Origin: Aeromonas caviae
GTDB taxonomy: Bacteria > Pseudomonadota > Gammaproteobacteria > Enterobacterales > Aeromonadaceae
Assembly (NCBI RefSeq): GCF_000819785.1
Contig: NZ_CDBK01000044.1
Coordinates: 124,001 to 188,000, forward strand
Direction: 5' to 3'
DNA length: 64,000 nucleotides
The notes below the pieces were generated by a model. It searched no databases and had not been told where the DNA came from. It saw only the letters and a list, made by a program, of their open reading frames with translations. Below are positions 42,101 to 51,524 of the stretch, piece after piece. Positions within the stretch are counted from its first letter, which is position 1. Each line of letters starts with the position of its first letter. The translations under genes were made by a program, and so were the position numbers.

Positions 42101-43030
42101 TCAGTCACGGTGAAACAGGGGGTCCATCCTGCCCGGATCGGGTTGCCCCTGCTTGTCCAGCAGATCCCTGGCCAGCCAGCGGCGGGTATCGAGGCCAGGG
42201 GCCTGATCCGGCGCCCACTCCCCTGCGAGGCGGGCGAGCTGGCCGAGGCCGAGACCGGACTCGAAGCAGGAGGAGACGATCACCTTGAGCTTCAGTTCGC
42301 GAGCGCGGGCCACCAGTGCCTCGCTGTTGGCCAGGGCGCCGAGCAGGGTCGGCTTGAGCACCAGGGCGCGCAGTTGCGGGATGGGCTCCCAGGGCTTGCC
42401 CTGGGCCAGCAGTTCGTCCAGCGCCACCGGCATGCCGGTGCGGTTGGCGACGAAGGCGATGTCCTCGAAGTCGGCGCACAGATCTTCGAGGTATTCGATG
42501 CGATTCGGATCCAGGTGGCCGCAGAAGGCCCAGGCCTCCTCGCGGGTCCAGCCCTGGTTGGCGTCCAGGACCAGCTTGAGGTTGGGGCGCCGATCGAGCA
42601 GCAGCCGGATCAGCGCCAGCTCGTCGCGCATGGGGTAGCGGGCTACCTTCAGCTTGGCCTTGAGGGGGGTCTCGTGTAGCCACTGTTTCCAGTTCTTGAG
42701 CAGCTCCTGGGGGGAGCCCTGGATCAGCGGATAGGGCTCGGGCAGGGGGGCACCCTGCTCGGGCCAGCTGCGACGGGCGCAGTCGAGCCCGAACTGCACC
42801 GAGGGCAGCTGTGGCGTCGGGGTCTGTCCCCGCGCCAGCAGCGCCAGACAGTCGAGGGCCTCGGCCTGGGCGTCGGCCAGGGTCTCTTTGGAAAATCCTG
42901 GCAGGGGGGCTATCTCCCCCCAGCCATCGTCGATGCGTACCAGCAGGCCCTCGCGCGCTACCTGCAACTGACCGTGAAAGGCCAGGGGCTGGGTAAAGGG
43001 CAGTTGGTAGCGGTAGAGGGCGAGTGTCAT
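42101..43030 (-). CDS. menC: o-Succinylbenzoate synthase
   Basis: A 309-residue enolase-superfamily enzyme that dehydrates SHCHC to o-succinylbenzoate. Catalytic Lys and metal ligands lie in KAKLKVAR, LVLDANQGWTREEA, EYLEDLC and PVALDEL, with a further Lys in LVLKPTLLG. The start ATG at 43030 overlaps the menB stop codon by one base; a longer upstream frame runs through menB and is not used. Confidence 0.92.
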   Translation of the reverse strand: MTLALYRYQLPFTQPLAFHGQLQVAREGLLVRIDDGWGEIAPLPGFSKETLADAQAEALDCLALLARGQTPTPQLPSVQFGLDCARRSWPEQGAPLPEPYPLIQGSPQELLKNWKQWLHETPLKAKLKVARYPMRDELALIRLLLDRRPNLKLVLDANQGWTREEAWAFCGHLDPNRIEYLEDLCADFEDIAFVANRTGMPVALDELLAQGKPWEPIPQLRALVLKPTLLGALANSEALVARARELKLKVIVSSCFESGLGLGQLARLAGEWAPDQAPGLDTRRWLARDLLDKQGQPDPGRMDPLFHRD

Positions 43031-43890
43031 CAGGGATTCCGCTTGTATTTGGAGAAGTCGGGACGGCGTTTCTCGTTGAATGCGTTGCGCCCTTCCTGAC
43101 CCTCTTCGGTCATGTAGAACAGCATGGTGGCATTGCCTGCCAGCTCCTGCAAACCGGCCTGGCCGTCGCAGTCGGCGTTGAGGGCCGCCTTCAGGCAGCG
43201 CAGGGCCATGGGGCTGTGTTGCAGCATCTCGCGGCACCAGCGCACGGTTTCACGCTCCAGCTCGGCCAGGGGCACGACGGTGTTGACCAGCCCCATGTCG
43301 AGGGCCTGTTTGGCGTCGTAGAGGCGGCAGAGGAACCAGATCTCCCGAGCCTTTTTCTGGCCGACGATGCGGGCCATGTAGGAGGCGCCCCAGCCGCCGT
43401 CGAAGGAGCCCACCTTGGGGCCGGTCTGGCCGAACTGGGCGTTGTCGGCGGCGATGGTCAGGTCGCACATCATGTGCAGCACGTGGCCGCCACCGACGGC
43501 GTAGCCAGCCACCATGGCCACCACGGGTTTGGGGCAGGTACGGATGTCACGCTGGAAGTCGAGCACGTTGAGGTGATGGGTGCCTTCATCGTCTTTGTAG
43601 CCACCGTAGTCGCCGCGGATCTTCTGGTCGCCGCCGGCGCAGAAGGCCTTCTCGCCGAAGCCGGTGAGGATGATGGAGCCGACCTTGTCGTCGTAGCGGG
43701 CATCGGCCAGGGCTTGCAGCATCTCTTTCACGGTACGGGGGCGGAAGGCGTTGCGCACCTGGGGACGGTTGATGGTGATCTTGGCAATGCCCTCTGGGGA
43801 CTTGTGATAGAGGATGTCCTCGTAACCGGCGGAGCAGTCGTGCCACTCGACAGGGGCATAGAGCTCGGCTTCCGTCATTGCTTCAATCAT
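43030..43890 (-). CDS. menB: 1,4-Dihydroxy-2-naphthoyl-CoA synthase
   Basis: A 286-residue crotonase-fold enzyme that cyclises o-succinylbenzoyl-CoA. Family marks are [20 protein letters not shown], the oxyanion hole [12 protein letters not shown], and the MenB-specific [30 protein letters not shown] region (shown in parts: VGSFDGGWG and QKKAREIWF). GAAGAGATCC precedes ATG 43890, which overlaps the menH end by 8 bp. Confidence 0.95.
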   Translation of the reverse strand: MIEAMTEAELYAPVEWHDCSAGYEDILYHKSPEGIAKITINRPQVRNAFRPRTVKEMLQALADARYDDKVGSIILTGFGEKAFCAGGDQKIRGDYGGYKDDEGTHHLNVLDFQRDIRTCPKPVVAMVAGYAVGGGHVLHMMCDLTIAADNAQFGQTGPKVGSFDGGWGASYMARIVGQKKAREIWFLCRLYDAKQALDMGLVNTVVPLAELERETVRWCREMLQHSPMALRCLKAALNADCDGQAGLQELAGNATMLFYMTEEGQEGRNAFNEKRRPDFSKYKRNP

Positions 43891-44647
43891 GGATCTTCTC
43901 TTCTGGTTGGTGAGCCCACTCCCGCAGGAGCCGGGCAAAGGTATCGGGCTGGCTTGTGTGCAGATTGTGTCCGCCATCCAGAGCCAAGTGTTTGATATTG
44001 CAGCCTTGCTTTACCAACTGGCAAGCGAGGGCATGGAATTTGTGATCCCGGTTGCCTGAGATCCACTGCACCGGCAGCCGGGTATCCCGAAGCCAGGGGG
44101 CGAGATCCGGCTGCCGCCCCAGGGACGTGGCCCTCAGCATGGCGGCCACGGCCTTGCCGTCGTTGCCAAGGCGGCGTGCGGCCTGGCGGGTGCGGGCATC
44201 GTCGTCCAGGTCGGCGAAGACGCCCTGGCGGTACCAGTCGGCAAGCACCCGAGTCAGGGGCTCGCACTCGAAACGCCGGGCCCAGGCTTCATCGTGAGCG
44301 ATGCGGGCCGGACGTTCACCGGCAGGCAGCCCGGGGTGGCAGTTCTCCAGCAGCAGGGCCTGCAACCCCGCCGGGGAGTGGCTGGCGTGATGAAGCGCGA
44401 GCCGCCCCCCCAGCGAATACCCCACCAGCCGGTAGTGGGCGATATCCCGCGCGGCCAGCTCGTCGCAGAGCCAGTGATGGGCCTCGTCAAAGCCGCTCAC
44501 CCGCAGTGCCCGGTTGCGGCCGTGGCCCGGCAGATCCAGGGCATGGCACGGGACGCCGGGCAGGGTCTGGATGACAGGTCGCCAGTCGTCGGCGTCCCCC
44601 AGCAGGCCGTGCAGCAGCACCAGCGGCGCGGCGGGATCAGAGACCAC
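43883..44647 (-). CDS. menH: SHCHC synthase
   Basis: A 254-residue alpha/beta hydrolase that eliminates pyruvate from SEPHCHC. The oxyanion motif is [13 protein letters not shown], the nucleophile Ser is in [13 protein letters not shown], and the acid and His are in [10 protein letters not shown] and [12 protein letters not shown] start at a GTG at 44647 ([14 protein letters not shown]), which overlaps the menD end; the longer frame runs back through menD. An alternative start a few codons away cannot be excluded. Confidence 0.85.
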   Translation of the reverse strand: MVSDPAAPLVLLHGLLGDADDWRPVIQTLPGVPCHALDLPGHGRNRALRVSGFDEAHHWLCDELAARDIAHYRLVGYSLGGRLALHHASHSPAGLQALLLENCHPGLPAGERPARIAHDEAWARRFECEPLTRVLADWYRQGVFADLDDDARTRQAARRLGNDGKAVAAMLRATSLGRQPDLAPWLRDTRLPVQWISGNRDHKFHALACQLVKQGCNIKHLALDGGHNLHTSQPDTFARLLREWAHQPEEKIHD

Positions 44648-46382
44648 GGATAGCGGCTCCCAGTGCTTTGAGATCCTCGGCGACTTCACTGCTCGGTACC
44701 TTGATTTCAATCAGGGTTACCCCGTTTTTCAGGGCTGCGGCATAGTCCTGCTCAAATGCGTCGAGGGTGGTGGGGGCCCGGTAGTGCAGGCCGAACATGG
44801 CGGCGGCGTGCTCGAAGTGCAGGCCGTGGGGCAGGCAGTAGTAGGTCTCCAGCAGGGCGTCCTGGGTGGGCACAGGCAGCATGCGGAAGATGCTGCCGCC
44901 GTCGTTGTTGAGCAGGATCACCACCAGGGGGCGGCTCCCCTTGCCGAGCAGCGCCAGGCTGTTGAGATCGTGCAGGGCGCTGAGATCCCCGAGCAGCAGG
45001 GTGGTGGGCTCGCGACTGTCAGGCGGGACCGACTGTGCGAAGCCGTATGCGGTGGCGATAAGGCCATCGATGCCGGAGGCGCCGCGGTTGGTCATCACCC
45101 GGCTGGGGCCCTTGCCCACCTCGCCCAGCATGTCCATCAGCCGGGCCGGCATGCTGTTGCCGACGAACAACTGACCCTGGATGAGCTGATTCAGGCGATG
45201 GCACACCCCGAGCTCCGAGAAGCGATCACAGGCGGTGCGGATCTGCTGGCTGATGGCCTGCTGGCGCGCGGCCAACTGGTGCCAGGGCTGCTGCGAATGG
45301 GGGATTGGATGGGCGGCCGCAAAGGCGGCGGGGTCGCACACCAGGCGACGGCGCAGCCGGTAGTCGGGGTCGAGGCGTGCCGGCTGCGGGTCCACCAGCC
45401 AGTAATCTTGCCAGGGGTGTTGTTTGATGAACTGGCCGAGGCGCTTGGAGATGAGGCGGGCGCCGAATTGCAGCACTACCTCGGCGCGGGCCAGCTCGGC
45501 CACGAAGTCGCTGTGTTGCAGGGCGAGATCCGTGTGGACGAGGTTGCGATCATCGAAGCGGATCTGGCTTTGCAGATCCGCCAGCAGGGGCCAGCCGAGG
45601 CGGTCTGCCAGCTCGGCCACCGCCTTGCCTTGCACCGGATCCTGGATGCGTCCGGCGACGATGACACCGCGCTTGCCGATGAGACTGTCCCAGTCCGGCT
45701 GGGCGGGGCAGCCCGGCTCGCCCACCAGCCAGGGGCTCCAGGGCTTGGCCGAGTGCAGCCAGTCGCCGAGGGGCGCCAGGTAATCGGAATAGTCCAGATA
45801 GTGGTCGCCGGGGTAGAGGGGCTCGGGGTACATGCAGTTGAAGTGCACCGGCCCCGGGGTGTGCGCCTGTCGTGCCAGGGCCTGATCCACCGAGCTCAGC
45901 ACGAAGGCCGCCGGAATGGTGGGAGTGGGGCTCGGCAGATTTTGCTGATAGACGGGGTAGCGACCGAAGATCCCCGGCTGATCGATGGCCTGGTTGGCCC
46001 CGTTGTCGATGAGCTCGGGTGGCCTGTCGGCAGAGAGAATGATGAGCGGGACCCCGGTGAGCTGGGCTTCCGCCACCGCGGGCCAGAGGTTGGCCACCGC
46101 GGTGCCCGAGGTCATGATCACCGCCACCGGGCGGCCGCTCCCCTTGGCCAGCCCCAGCGCCATGAAGCCCAGACCCCGCTCGTCGAAGTGCAGATGGCGG
46201 CGAAAGCCCGGGTGGGCTGCGGCGGCCATGGTGAGCGGCGCCGAGCGGGAGCCGGAGGCCAGGGCGATGTCGCGTACGCCGAGGCGAAAGAGCTCTTCCA
46301 GCAAGAGGGAGGACCAGACATGGTTGAAGGTGGCGTGATGGCTGGCAAAGGCGTGATGCGCGGACACGTGGCTGGCGGACAT
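44637..46382 (-). CDS. menD: SEPHCHC synthase (MenD)
   Basis: A 581-residue thiamine-diphosphate enzyme joining 2-oxoglutarate and isochorismate. ThDP-binding signatures are [17 protein letters not shown] and [15 protein letters not shown]; the N-terminal [18 protein letters not shown] and the [20 protein letters not shown] stretch (in parts [12 protein letters not shown]) are diagnostic for MenD. It is second in the men operon, 33 bp after menF. Confidence 0.95.
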   Translation of the reverse strand: MSASHVSAHHAFASHHATFNHVWSSLLLEELFRLGVRDIALASGSRSAPLTMAAAAHPGFRRHLHFDERGLGFMALGLAKGSGRPVAVIMTSGTAVANLWPAVAEAQLTGVPLIILSADRPPELIDNGANQAIDQPGIFGRYPVYQQNLPSPTPTIPAAFVLSSVDQALARQAHTPGPVHFNCMYPEPLYPGDHYLDYSDYLAPLGDWLHSAKPWSPWLVGEPGCPAQPDWDSLIGKRGVIVAGRIQDPVQGKAVAELADRLGWPLLADLQSQIRFDDRNLVHTDLALQHSDFVAELARAEVVLQFGARLISKRLGQFIKQHPWQDYWLVDPQPARLDPDYRLRRRLVCDPAAFAAAHPIPHSQQPWHQLAARQQAISQQIRTACDRFSELGVCHRLNQLIQGQLFVGNSMPARLMDMLGEVGKGPSRVMTNRGASGIDGLIATAYGFAQSVPPDSREPTTLLLGDLSALHDLNSLALLGKGSRPLVVILLNNDGGSIFRMLPVPTQDALLETYYCLPHGLHFEHAAAMFGLHYRAPTTLDAFEQDYAAALKNGVTLIEIKVPSSEVAEDLKALGAAIRGL

Positions 46383-46415
46383 GAAGCTCTCGCAGTGAGG
46401 AGTCGGTGAGAAACG

Positions 46416-47747
46416 CTATCCCAGCAGGGAGAGCACGTTGGCGATCTTGTTGTCGAGTTCGGCCCACTCGGCGGCGGGCTCCGATCCCGCCACTATGCCG
46501 GCACCGGCGAACAGGCTGATGCGTTGGCCCCTGATCCGGGCGCTGCGAATGGCGACGGAGAACTCCGAGGTCTCCCGGCTCAGCATGCCGCAGGCACCGG
46601 CATACCAGCCGCGATCATGGGGCTCGCATTCACGGATGAAGGCGAGCGCTGCCTCGCGGGGGGCGCCCCCCACGGCGGGAGTGGGGTGCAGGGCAGCCAG
46701 CAGTTGCCAGTCGCAGACGCCGGGTTTGAGCTCTGCCTCGATGTCGCACTTGAGGTGTTGCAGCAGCCGCAATTTCAGAATGCGCGGCTCGGTCAGGGTG
46801 GCATCGGTCGTGAGGGGGGCCAGGCGGCTGAGAATGTCGGCGTGAACCAGCCGGTTCTCCAGCCGGTTCTTGCTGTCGGCCAGCAGCTCGGCGGCCAGGG
46901 CCGCGTCGGTCGCCTCATCCCCGGAACGGCGAATGGTGCCTGCCAGCGCCTCGGTAAAGAGGTGGCCCTTCTCCCGGCGGTAGAGGCGCTCGGGGGAGCA
47001 GGAGATGAAGCTCTGCTCGGGGGAGAATTGGAAGCCGAAGTGGAAGCATTCCTGGGCGTGGCGGGCCCACTGTGTCAGCAGGGACCAAGGGCAGAGGGGC
47101 GCATCGTGCGCCTCGCTCTGGAGCAGACTCTCCCGCGACAGCACCACCTTGGGGGTGCGGGCCTGGAAGTCGGGGGCCGTGACCTGCTCCACCAGGGTCT
47201 GCCACTGGGCAGGGCCCGGCAGGTCCTGGCGCTGCCATGGCCGCTTTTGCAGGGCGGGCAGGGGGGCCTCGGGTTGCAGGGCATCGAGCGCCGCCTCGGC
47301 GGCGCAGAGTTCGGCTTCGAATGCGTGACCCTCTTCCCGGGCGGGCAGCCAGAGATTGAGGCAGAGGCTGGTGCACTCCCCCCGGCGTACCAGTTCGATA
47401 CGGGGCAGCACGAAGCGGCAGGGGCCAAAACCCTGCCAGCCGGGCAGATCCGGGTCGAACGCCAGGCCACCGTAGTAGCGAGGGCTGTCTTCACTGGCCG
47501 TGCCGGCAAGGTCGCAGACCCGCTGGATATCCTCCGGCCGCGTCAGCTCGTGGATGGCGCCAAGCGCCACGTACTCCGGGCTCTGTTGCCCTCTGGCGTG
47601 CCAATAGATGCGGGGGTAGAGCGTCTGGGCCGCCAACCAGCCGGGAAAGACGTCGACGTGAGCGGCCACGCGCAGTCGCACGAAACCGCTGACAGTGCTG
47701 TGACGCAGGGCGTCCAGTTGTTGCTTGAGGTGGGTCTGAGCCAACAT
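46416..47747 (-). CDS. menF: Isochorismate synthase, menaquinone-type
   Basis: A 443-residue chorismate-binding enzyme converting chorismate to isochorismate. Signatures are FGFQFSPEQSFISCSPERLYRREKGHLFTEALAGTIRR (in parts FISCSPERLYRR and EALAGTIRRSGD), LHPTPAVGGAPREAALAFI, and WYAGACGMLS with RGQRISLFAGAGIVAGSEP (in part LFAGAGIVAGS). Position at the head of menFDHBCE and the absence of siderophore genes make MenF more likely than EntC. Confidence 0.9.
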   Translation of the reverse strand: MLAQTHLKQQLDALRHSTVSGFVRLRVAAHVDVFPGWLAAQTLYPRIYWHARGQQSPEYVALGAIHELTRPEDIQRVCDLAGTASEDSPRYYGGLAFDPDLPGWQGFGPCRFVLPRIELVRRGECTSLCLNLWLPAREEGHAFEAELCAAEAALDALQPEAPLPALQKRPWQRQDLPGPAQWQTLVEQVTAPDFQARTPKVVLSRESLLQSEAHDAPLCPWSLLTQWARHAQECFHFGFQFSPEQSFISCSPERLYRREKGHLFTEALAGTIRRSGDEATDAALAAELLADSKNRLENRLVHADILSRLAPLTTDATLTEPRILKLRLLQHLKCDIEAELKPGVCDWQLLAALHPTPAVGGAPREAALAFIRECEPHDRGWYAGACGMLSRETSEFSVAIRSARIRGQRISLFAGAGIVAGSEPAAEWAELDNKIANVLSLLG

Positions 47748-47957
47748 GGATGTCTAGTCTGAGCCGGATAATCGCGATCGCTCCGGGGGAGGATGGCGCA
47801 GGTTGATGCCAAAGGGCGACGATTTCCTATATATTATCTGCCCATTCGTCCATGTAAATTGCCCGGGGGAGCCGACGCCCCCGCGCAGCCAAGTATACCT
47901 AAATCCGGTTCGATAACCCTTAACACGATCAATATCTGATTGTTTGGCCATCACAAT

Positions 47958-48863
47958 ATGACAAATACCTTCTCTGTTTGGTTGCTGGCGGCGCGTTTGC
48001 GAACACTGCCCCTGGCGTGCTCCTCCATCTTGCTGGGCTCGGGGCTGGCAGCCAGCCGGGGAGCGTTCGACGGCACCATCATGGGGCTCTCCCTGCTGAC
48101 CGCCATCCTGCTGCAAATTCTCTCCAATCTGGCCAACGACTATGGCGATGCGGTCTCCGGTGCCGACAACGGGGAGCGGATCGGTCCCCAGCGCGCCGTG
48201 GTTTCCGGCCTCATCACCCGGCACCAGATGTGTGTGGCCATGGGGCTGACCGCCCTGGCGGCCGTGGTGAGCGGCCTCTCCCTGCTGGTCTGCGCCTTCG
48301 GGGAGGCGTGGCAGCAGATCCTGACGTTCATCCTGCTGGGGGGGGCGGCCATCGTCGCGGCCATCACCTACACGGTGGGCAAGAGCCCCTACGGCTATCG
48401 CGGCTTCGGGGACATCTCGGTATTCCTGTTCTTCGGCCTGCTGGGGGTGCTCGGTTCCTACTACCTCTTCACCCATCGCCTGGAGTGGGACCTGTTGCTA
48501 CCTGCCACCGCCTGCGGCCTGCTGGCGACTGCCGTGCTCAACATCAACAACGTGCGGGACATCGAGACCGATGCCGCCAGCGGCAAGATCACCCTGGCGG
48601 TACGCCTTGGCCGCAACCGGGCCATCGCCTATCACTGGGTCTTGCTGGGGGCTGCGCTGCTGGCGACCATCGCCTTCCTGCTGACCCAGCCTGCGAGTCT
48701 CTGGCCCTGGATCTTCCTGCCCGCCATGAAGCCCCTCACCGATGCCGCCCGCACCCTGCGAGAGAGTTTCGATGGCGAGGTGCTGACCGGCGCCCTCAAG
48801 AAGACCGCCATCAGCGCATTTCTGTTCAGCCTGCTGCTCTCCGCCGGGCTGGCGCTCACCTGA
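47958..48863 (+). CDS. menA: 1,4-Dihydroxy-2-naphthoate polyprenyltransferase
   Basis: A 301-residue membrane prenyltransferase that attaches the isoprenoid chain in menaquinone synthesis, with about eight to nine transmembrane segments. The first Asp-rich motif is NLANDYGDAVSGADN (residues about 55-70) and the second NINNVRDIETDAASGK (about 195-210). It is divergent from menF across 210 bp, so the pathway's last membrane step is divergent from menFDHBCE at one locus. ATG 47958 (MTNTFSVWLLAARLRTLPLA) is preferred to a TTG at 47940. Confidence 0.93.
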   Translation: MTNTFSVWLLAARLRTLPLACSSILLGSGLAASRGAFDGTIMGLSLLTAILLQILSNLANDYGDAVSGADNGERIGPQRAVVSGLITRHQMCVAMGLTALAAVVSGLSLLVCAFGEAWQQILTFILLGGAAIVAAITYTVGKSPYGYRGFGDISVFLFFGLLGVLGSYYLFTHRLEWDLLLPATACGLLATAVLNINNVRDIETDAASGKITLAVRLGRNRAIAYHWVLLGAALLATIAFLLTQPASLWPWIFLPAMKPLTDAARTLRESFDGEVLTGALKKTAISAFLFSLLLSAGLALT

Positions 48864-48883
48864 GGCCGACGCGTTTGGCAATG

Positions 48884-48912
48884 AAAAGGGCTCCCGAACG
48901 GGAGCCCTTTTT
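48884..48912. terminator. Terminator after menA
   Basis: AAAAGGGCTCCCG, AA, CGGGAGCCCTTTTT. T-runs on both strands. Confidence 0.92.
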
Positions 48913-49012
48913 GTTGATGTGTCGACGCGTTGTTGTTTCATCAGACCGATGTGATGATCGCCAGGGGAGGAGCATGCCGCCAGGCGAAGGATGATGCCAG
49001 ATGATGCAGACG

Positions 49013-49040
49013 ACGAGGGCCCCCGACAGGGAGCCCTCGT
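49013..49040 (-). terminator. Hairpin after the PepSY transmembrane gene
   Basis: ACGAGGGC and GCCCTCGT with further G-C pairing inside (CCC/GGG around GACA). It lies 27 bp past the stop of the minus-strand gene; no T-run follows. Confidence 0.6.
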
Positions 49041-49066
49041 GTGCATGAGGCGGGCTTGCCCCTGGG

Positions 49067-50461
49067 TCAGCTTGCCTGGGCCACGGCCGTGCGGCGAGAG
49101 AAGAAGAGACTGTCCAGCAGCCAGATGGCAACCATGGAGGCCCCCACCAGCGGGAAGCAGATCCCGAGCACGACCAGCACCGCGATGGCACCGCCCATGG
49201 GAGGCAACTTGGCGGGCAGGGGCGGGGCGGCGAGGCGACCACTGGGACGGCGGCTCCACCAGATCCAGAGCCCGCTCACCGAGCTTGCCAGAATCATCAG
49301 GCAGATGAGCAGCATGACGAGCTGGTGCGGCCAGCCGTAGAGCTTGCCCATGTGCAGCATGACGCCGGTTTCCACCGTCTTGGCGACCGGGCCGTAATCC
49401 TGCCAACGCACGTCGACCAGCACCTTGCCGCTGTATTGGTCGATGTGCAGGGTGGCGTCGTTGCGGGGATCATCGGCAAAGATGGCGATGGTATAGACGC
49501 CGGTTTCACCGACCGGGGGGGTGATGCTGTAACCCGGGCTGACCCCACGCTCGTTGGCGATGTCGACCACCTGTTGCAGCGGAATGCGATGGCTGGCCAT
49601 GACCATGCCCTCATGTCCGCCGCCATGGGTCATGGCGCTGTGATCATGGCTCTCTGCCGTGGGTTGGGAGCTCGGCATGGGCAGGGTCTCGGCCCCCCAG
49701 GAGACGGTCTGTTCGTGAGCCTGGTTGAGGCTGCGGGTGAGGGGGGCCGACTTGGGCACCTCGTTCCACATGGCCGCAGGGAAGCGGTTCCAGACATCGG
49801 CGAACTGGCCGCCCCAGAAACCGGTCCAGGTCATGCCCGTCAGCAGCAGCAGCAGCAGGAAACCCGCGCCCCAGAAGCCGACCACGGCGTGCAGATCACG
49901 CCACCAGAGACGGCCGCGCTGGTGCATTCTCGGCCAGAGGATGCCCCCCACACCCGGCCCCTTGCGGGGCCACCAGAGATAGAGTCCGCTGACGAGGAGC
50001 ACGATTCCCCAGCCTGCGGCCAGCTCGATCAGGCGATCACCCGTGGTGCCAAGCATCAGCTCCGCATGGAGAGCACGCGCCACCGCTTGCAGGTTCCACT
50101 TGTTGTCCATGGTGCCGAGCAGGGCGCCGTTCGCGGGATCCATGAAGAGGGTCAGCTCCTGCCCTTCACGCATCACGACTATCTGGGCGCTCGCGTCTGC
50201 TGCCACCGGGGGCAGGTATTTGCGCAGGCTGGCGTCCGGCATGGCGATGGTTGCCTTGGCCAGCAGCTGGTCGGCACTCAGGGTCTGGGTGGCGGGCGTC
50301 ACCTTCATCAGCTGGGGGTAGAGCAGGTTGTCCAGCTGCGGCTTGAACAGGTAGACGATGCCGGTGAGGGAGAGCAGGATCAGGAAGGGGGCGACGAAGA
50401 GACCGGCATAAAAATGCCAGCGCCAGATCCGTTGGTAATAACTTGCGTCTTGTTGCTTCAT
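49067..50461 (-). CDS. PepSY-associated transmembrane protein (PiuB-like)
   Basis: A 464-residue inner-membrane protein with four main transmembrane regions (about 20-40, 145-165, 205-225, 385-405 and one more near the end) and periplasmic PepSY-type regions between. Signatures are YYQRIWRWHFYAGLFVAP at the N-terminus, ALHAELMLGTTGDRLIELAAGWGIVLL (in part GDRLIELAAGWG), WWPRKG and WWRDLHAVVGFW. A His/Met-rich patch (ESHDHSAMTHGGGHEGMVM) could bind metal. The family is linked to siderophore and iron uptake. AGGGAACAACG precedes ATG 50461. Confidence 0.88.
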   Translation of the reverse strand: MKQQDASYYQRIWRWHFYAGLFVAPFLILLSLTGIVYLFKPQLDNLLYPQLMKVTPATQTLSADQLLAKATIAMPDASLRKYLPPVAADASAQIVVMREGQELTLFMDPANGALLGTMDNKWNLQAVARALHAELMLGTTGDRLIELAAGWGIVLLVSGLYLWWPRKGPGVGGILWPRMHQRGRLWWRDLHAVVGFWGAGFLLLLLLTGMTWTGFWGGQFADVWNRFPAAMWNEVPKSAPLTRSLNQAHEQTVSWGAETLPMPSSQPTAESHDHSAMTHGGGHEGMVMASHRIPLQQVVDIANERGVSPGYSITPPVGETGVYTIAIFADDPRNDATLHIDQYSGKVLVDVRWQDYGPVAKTVETGVMLHMGKLYGWPHQLVMLLICLMILASSVSGLWIWWSRRPSGRLAAPPLPAKLPPMGGAIAVLVVLGICFPLVGASMVAIWLLDSLFFSRRTAVAQAS

Positions 50462-50722
50462 CGTTGTTCCCTGGGTGAACGCCAAAAGGTTTCAGTAGGT
50501 GGAATGTTTTGAGTGGCGCGGATAATAGCAGCAACGTTTTGTTAACTGCAACAGAACATGTCGAAGAAATGTACATTCCGCCACCGGGGTAAAAACGGGG
50601 GTTGAATGGCGCTTTCCGTTCACAATGCGGGGAGCTTCATGGACTTTTCGGGGATAAATTCTTACTTTGTGGCAACACAGGGCATATCAGCCGCAGCGAA
50701 GGACTCAAGGCAGGAGGTGAAC

Positions 50723-51139
50723 GTGCAAGCACACGGCCATTTTGAGATGCAGCGACAAGGGCAACTGCTGATCTGTCGGCCGAGCGGCCCTTTCAACCTG
50801 GCAGGCGCCATGGCCTATGAGGGCAAGTTCAGCCAGCAGATAAGCCGTTTGCAGGGAGCCCCCTGGGGCATCGTCGAGGTCGCGACCGAGTTCGAGGCCG
50901 CCGGCCCCGAGGTGCTGGCCCGTTTTCGTCGCCAGTTCAACTGGTGCGCCACTCATGGCTGCGCCTTTCTGGCGGTGGTCATGATCGGGGATTTCAAACG
51001 TTATCTGGCGGATCACGTCTTCAGCGAGCTTCCCTTTCAGGAGGTGCGCTATTTCGAGGAGGAAGCACAGGCCATCCACTGGCTGACACAGCGCCTCGAG
51101 GGGCTGCAAGGCAAGGAGATCCACGTCAGCACGGGTTGA
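50723..51139 (+). CDS. STAS/SpoIIAA-like hypothetical protein
   Basis: A 138-residue soluble protein. The layout (ICRPSGPFNLAGAMAYEGKF, then WGIVEVATEFEAAGPEVLARF, and FLAVVMIGDFKRYLADHVF) suggests a STAS or SpoIIAA-like alpha/beta fold, but this is a fold guess without diagnostic residues. The start GTG at 50723 is chosen because AGGAGG sits 5 bases upstream; the longer frame from 50606 runs through a region lacking such a signal. Confidence 0.65.
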   Translation: MQAHGHFEMQRQGQLLICRPSGPFNLAGAMAYEGKFSQQISRLQGAPWGIVEVATEFEAAGPEVLARFRRQFNWCATHGCAFLAVVMIGDFKRYLADHVFSELPFQEVRYFEEEAQAIHWLTQRLEGLQGKEIHVSTG

Positions 51140-51148
51140 ACTTCCCGT

Positions 51149-51439
51149 TCATTCCAGCCTGATGAACCACTTGTCCCGCTCGTCGAGGCAGTCGGGCTCC
51201 CCCATCTCGAATTCACGGCAGATAAGTGGCCGCACCTCGTAGATGCGACACATCATGGTGTTGCGGTCGAGGGCGGCGCACCAGCCATCTTCCAGTCTGT
51301 GCATCACGGGCACTTCTCCTTCCCGTTCCTCGATATAGCGGTCCGGCACGCCGGTGTCGGTGAAGAGCATCACCTCGAGGCGGCAGCAGCAGGCTTCGCA
51401 GTTCTGGCAGCTCACATCGCTCTGGATTGCTTGGGTCAT
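51149..51439 (-). CDS. YkgJ family cysteine cluster protein
   Basis: A 96-residue protein with the pattern CQNCEACCCRLEV near the N-terminus and later CAALD, MCRIYEVRPLICREFEMGEPDC. Together these give the CxxCxxCC...C...C set of the YkgJ/UPF0153 family, thought to bind zinc or an iron-sulfur cluster. AGGTGAC precedes the ATG. It is convergent with the STAS-like gene with about 9 bp between. The function is unknown. Confidence 0.88.
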   Translation of the reverse strand: MTQAIQSDVSCQNCEACCCRLEVMLFTDTGVPDRYIEEREGEVPVMHRLEDGWCAALDRNTMMCRIYEVRPLICREFEMGEPDCLDERDKWFIRLE

Positions 51440-51476
51440 GTCACCTGTCTTGCCGCATGGCGGCGAATGATATGAA

Positions 51477-51499
51477 ACAGGCGCCTGTCAGGCGCCTGT
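51477..51499 (-). terminator. Hairpin after dbpA
   Basis: ACAGGCGCC, loop TGTCA, GGCGCCTGT. On the minus strand TTCATAT follows, so it ends dbpA. Confidence 0.75.
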
Positions 51500-51524
51500 G
51501 GTCTGGCCGGGCGTGTGAAATACC

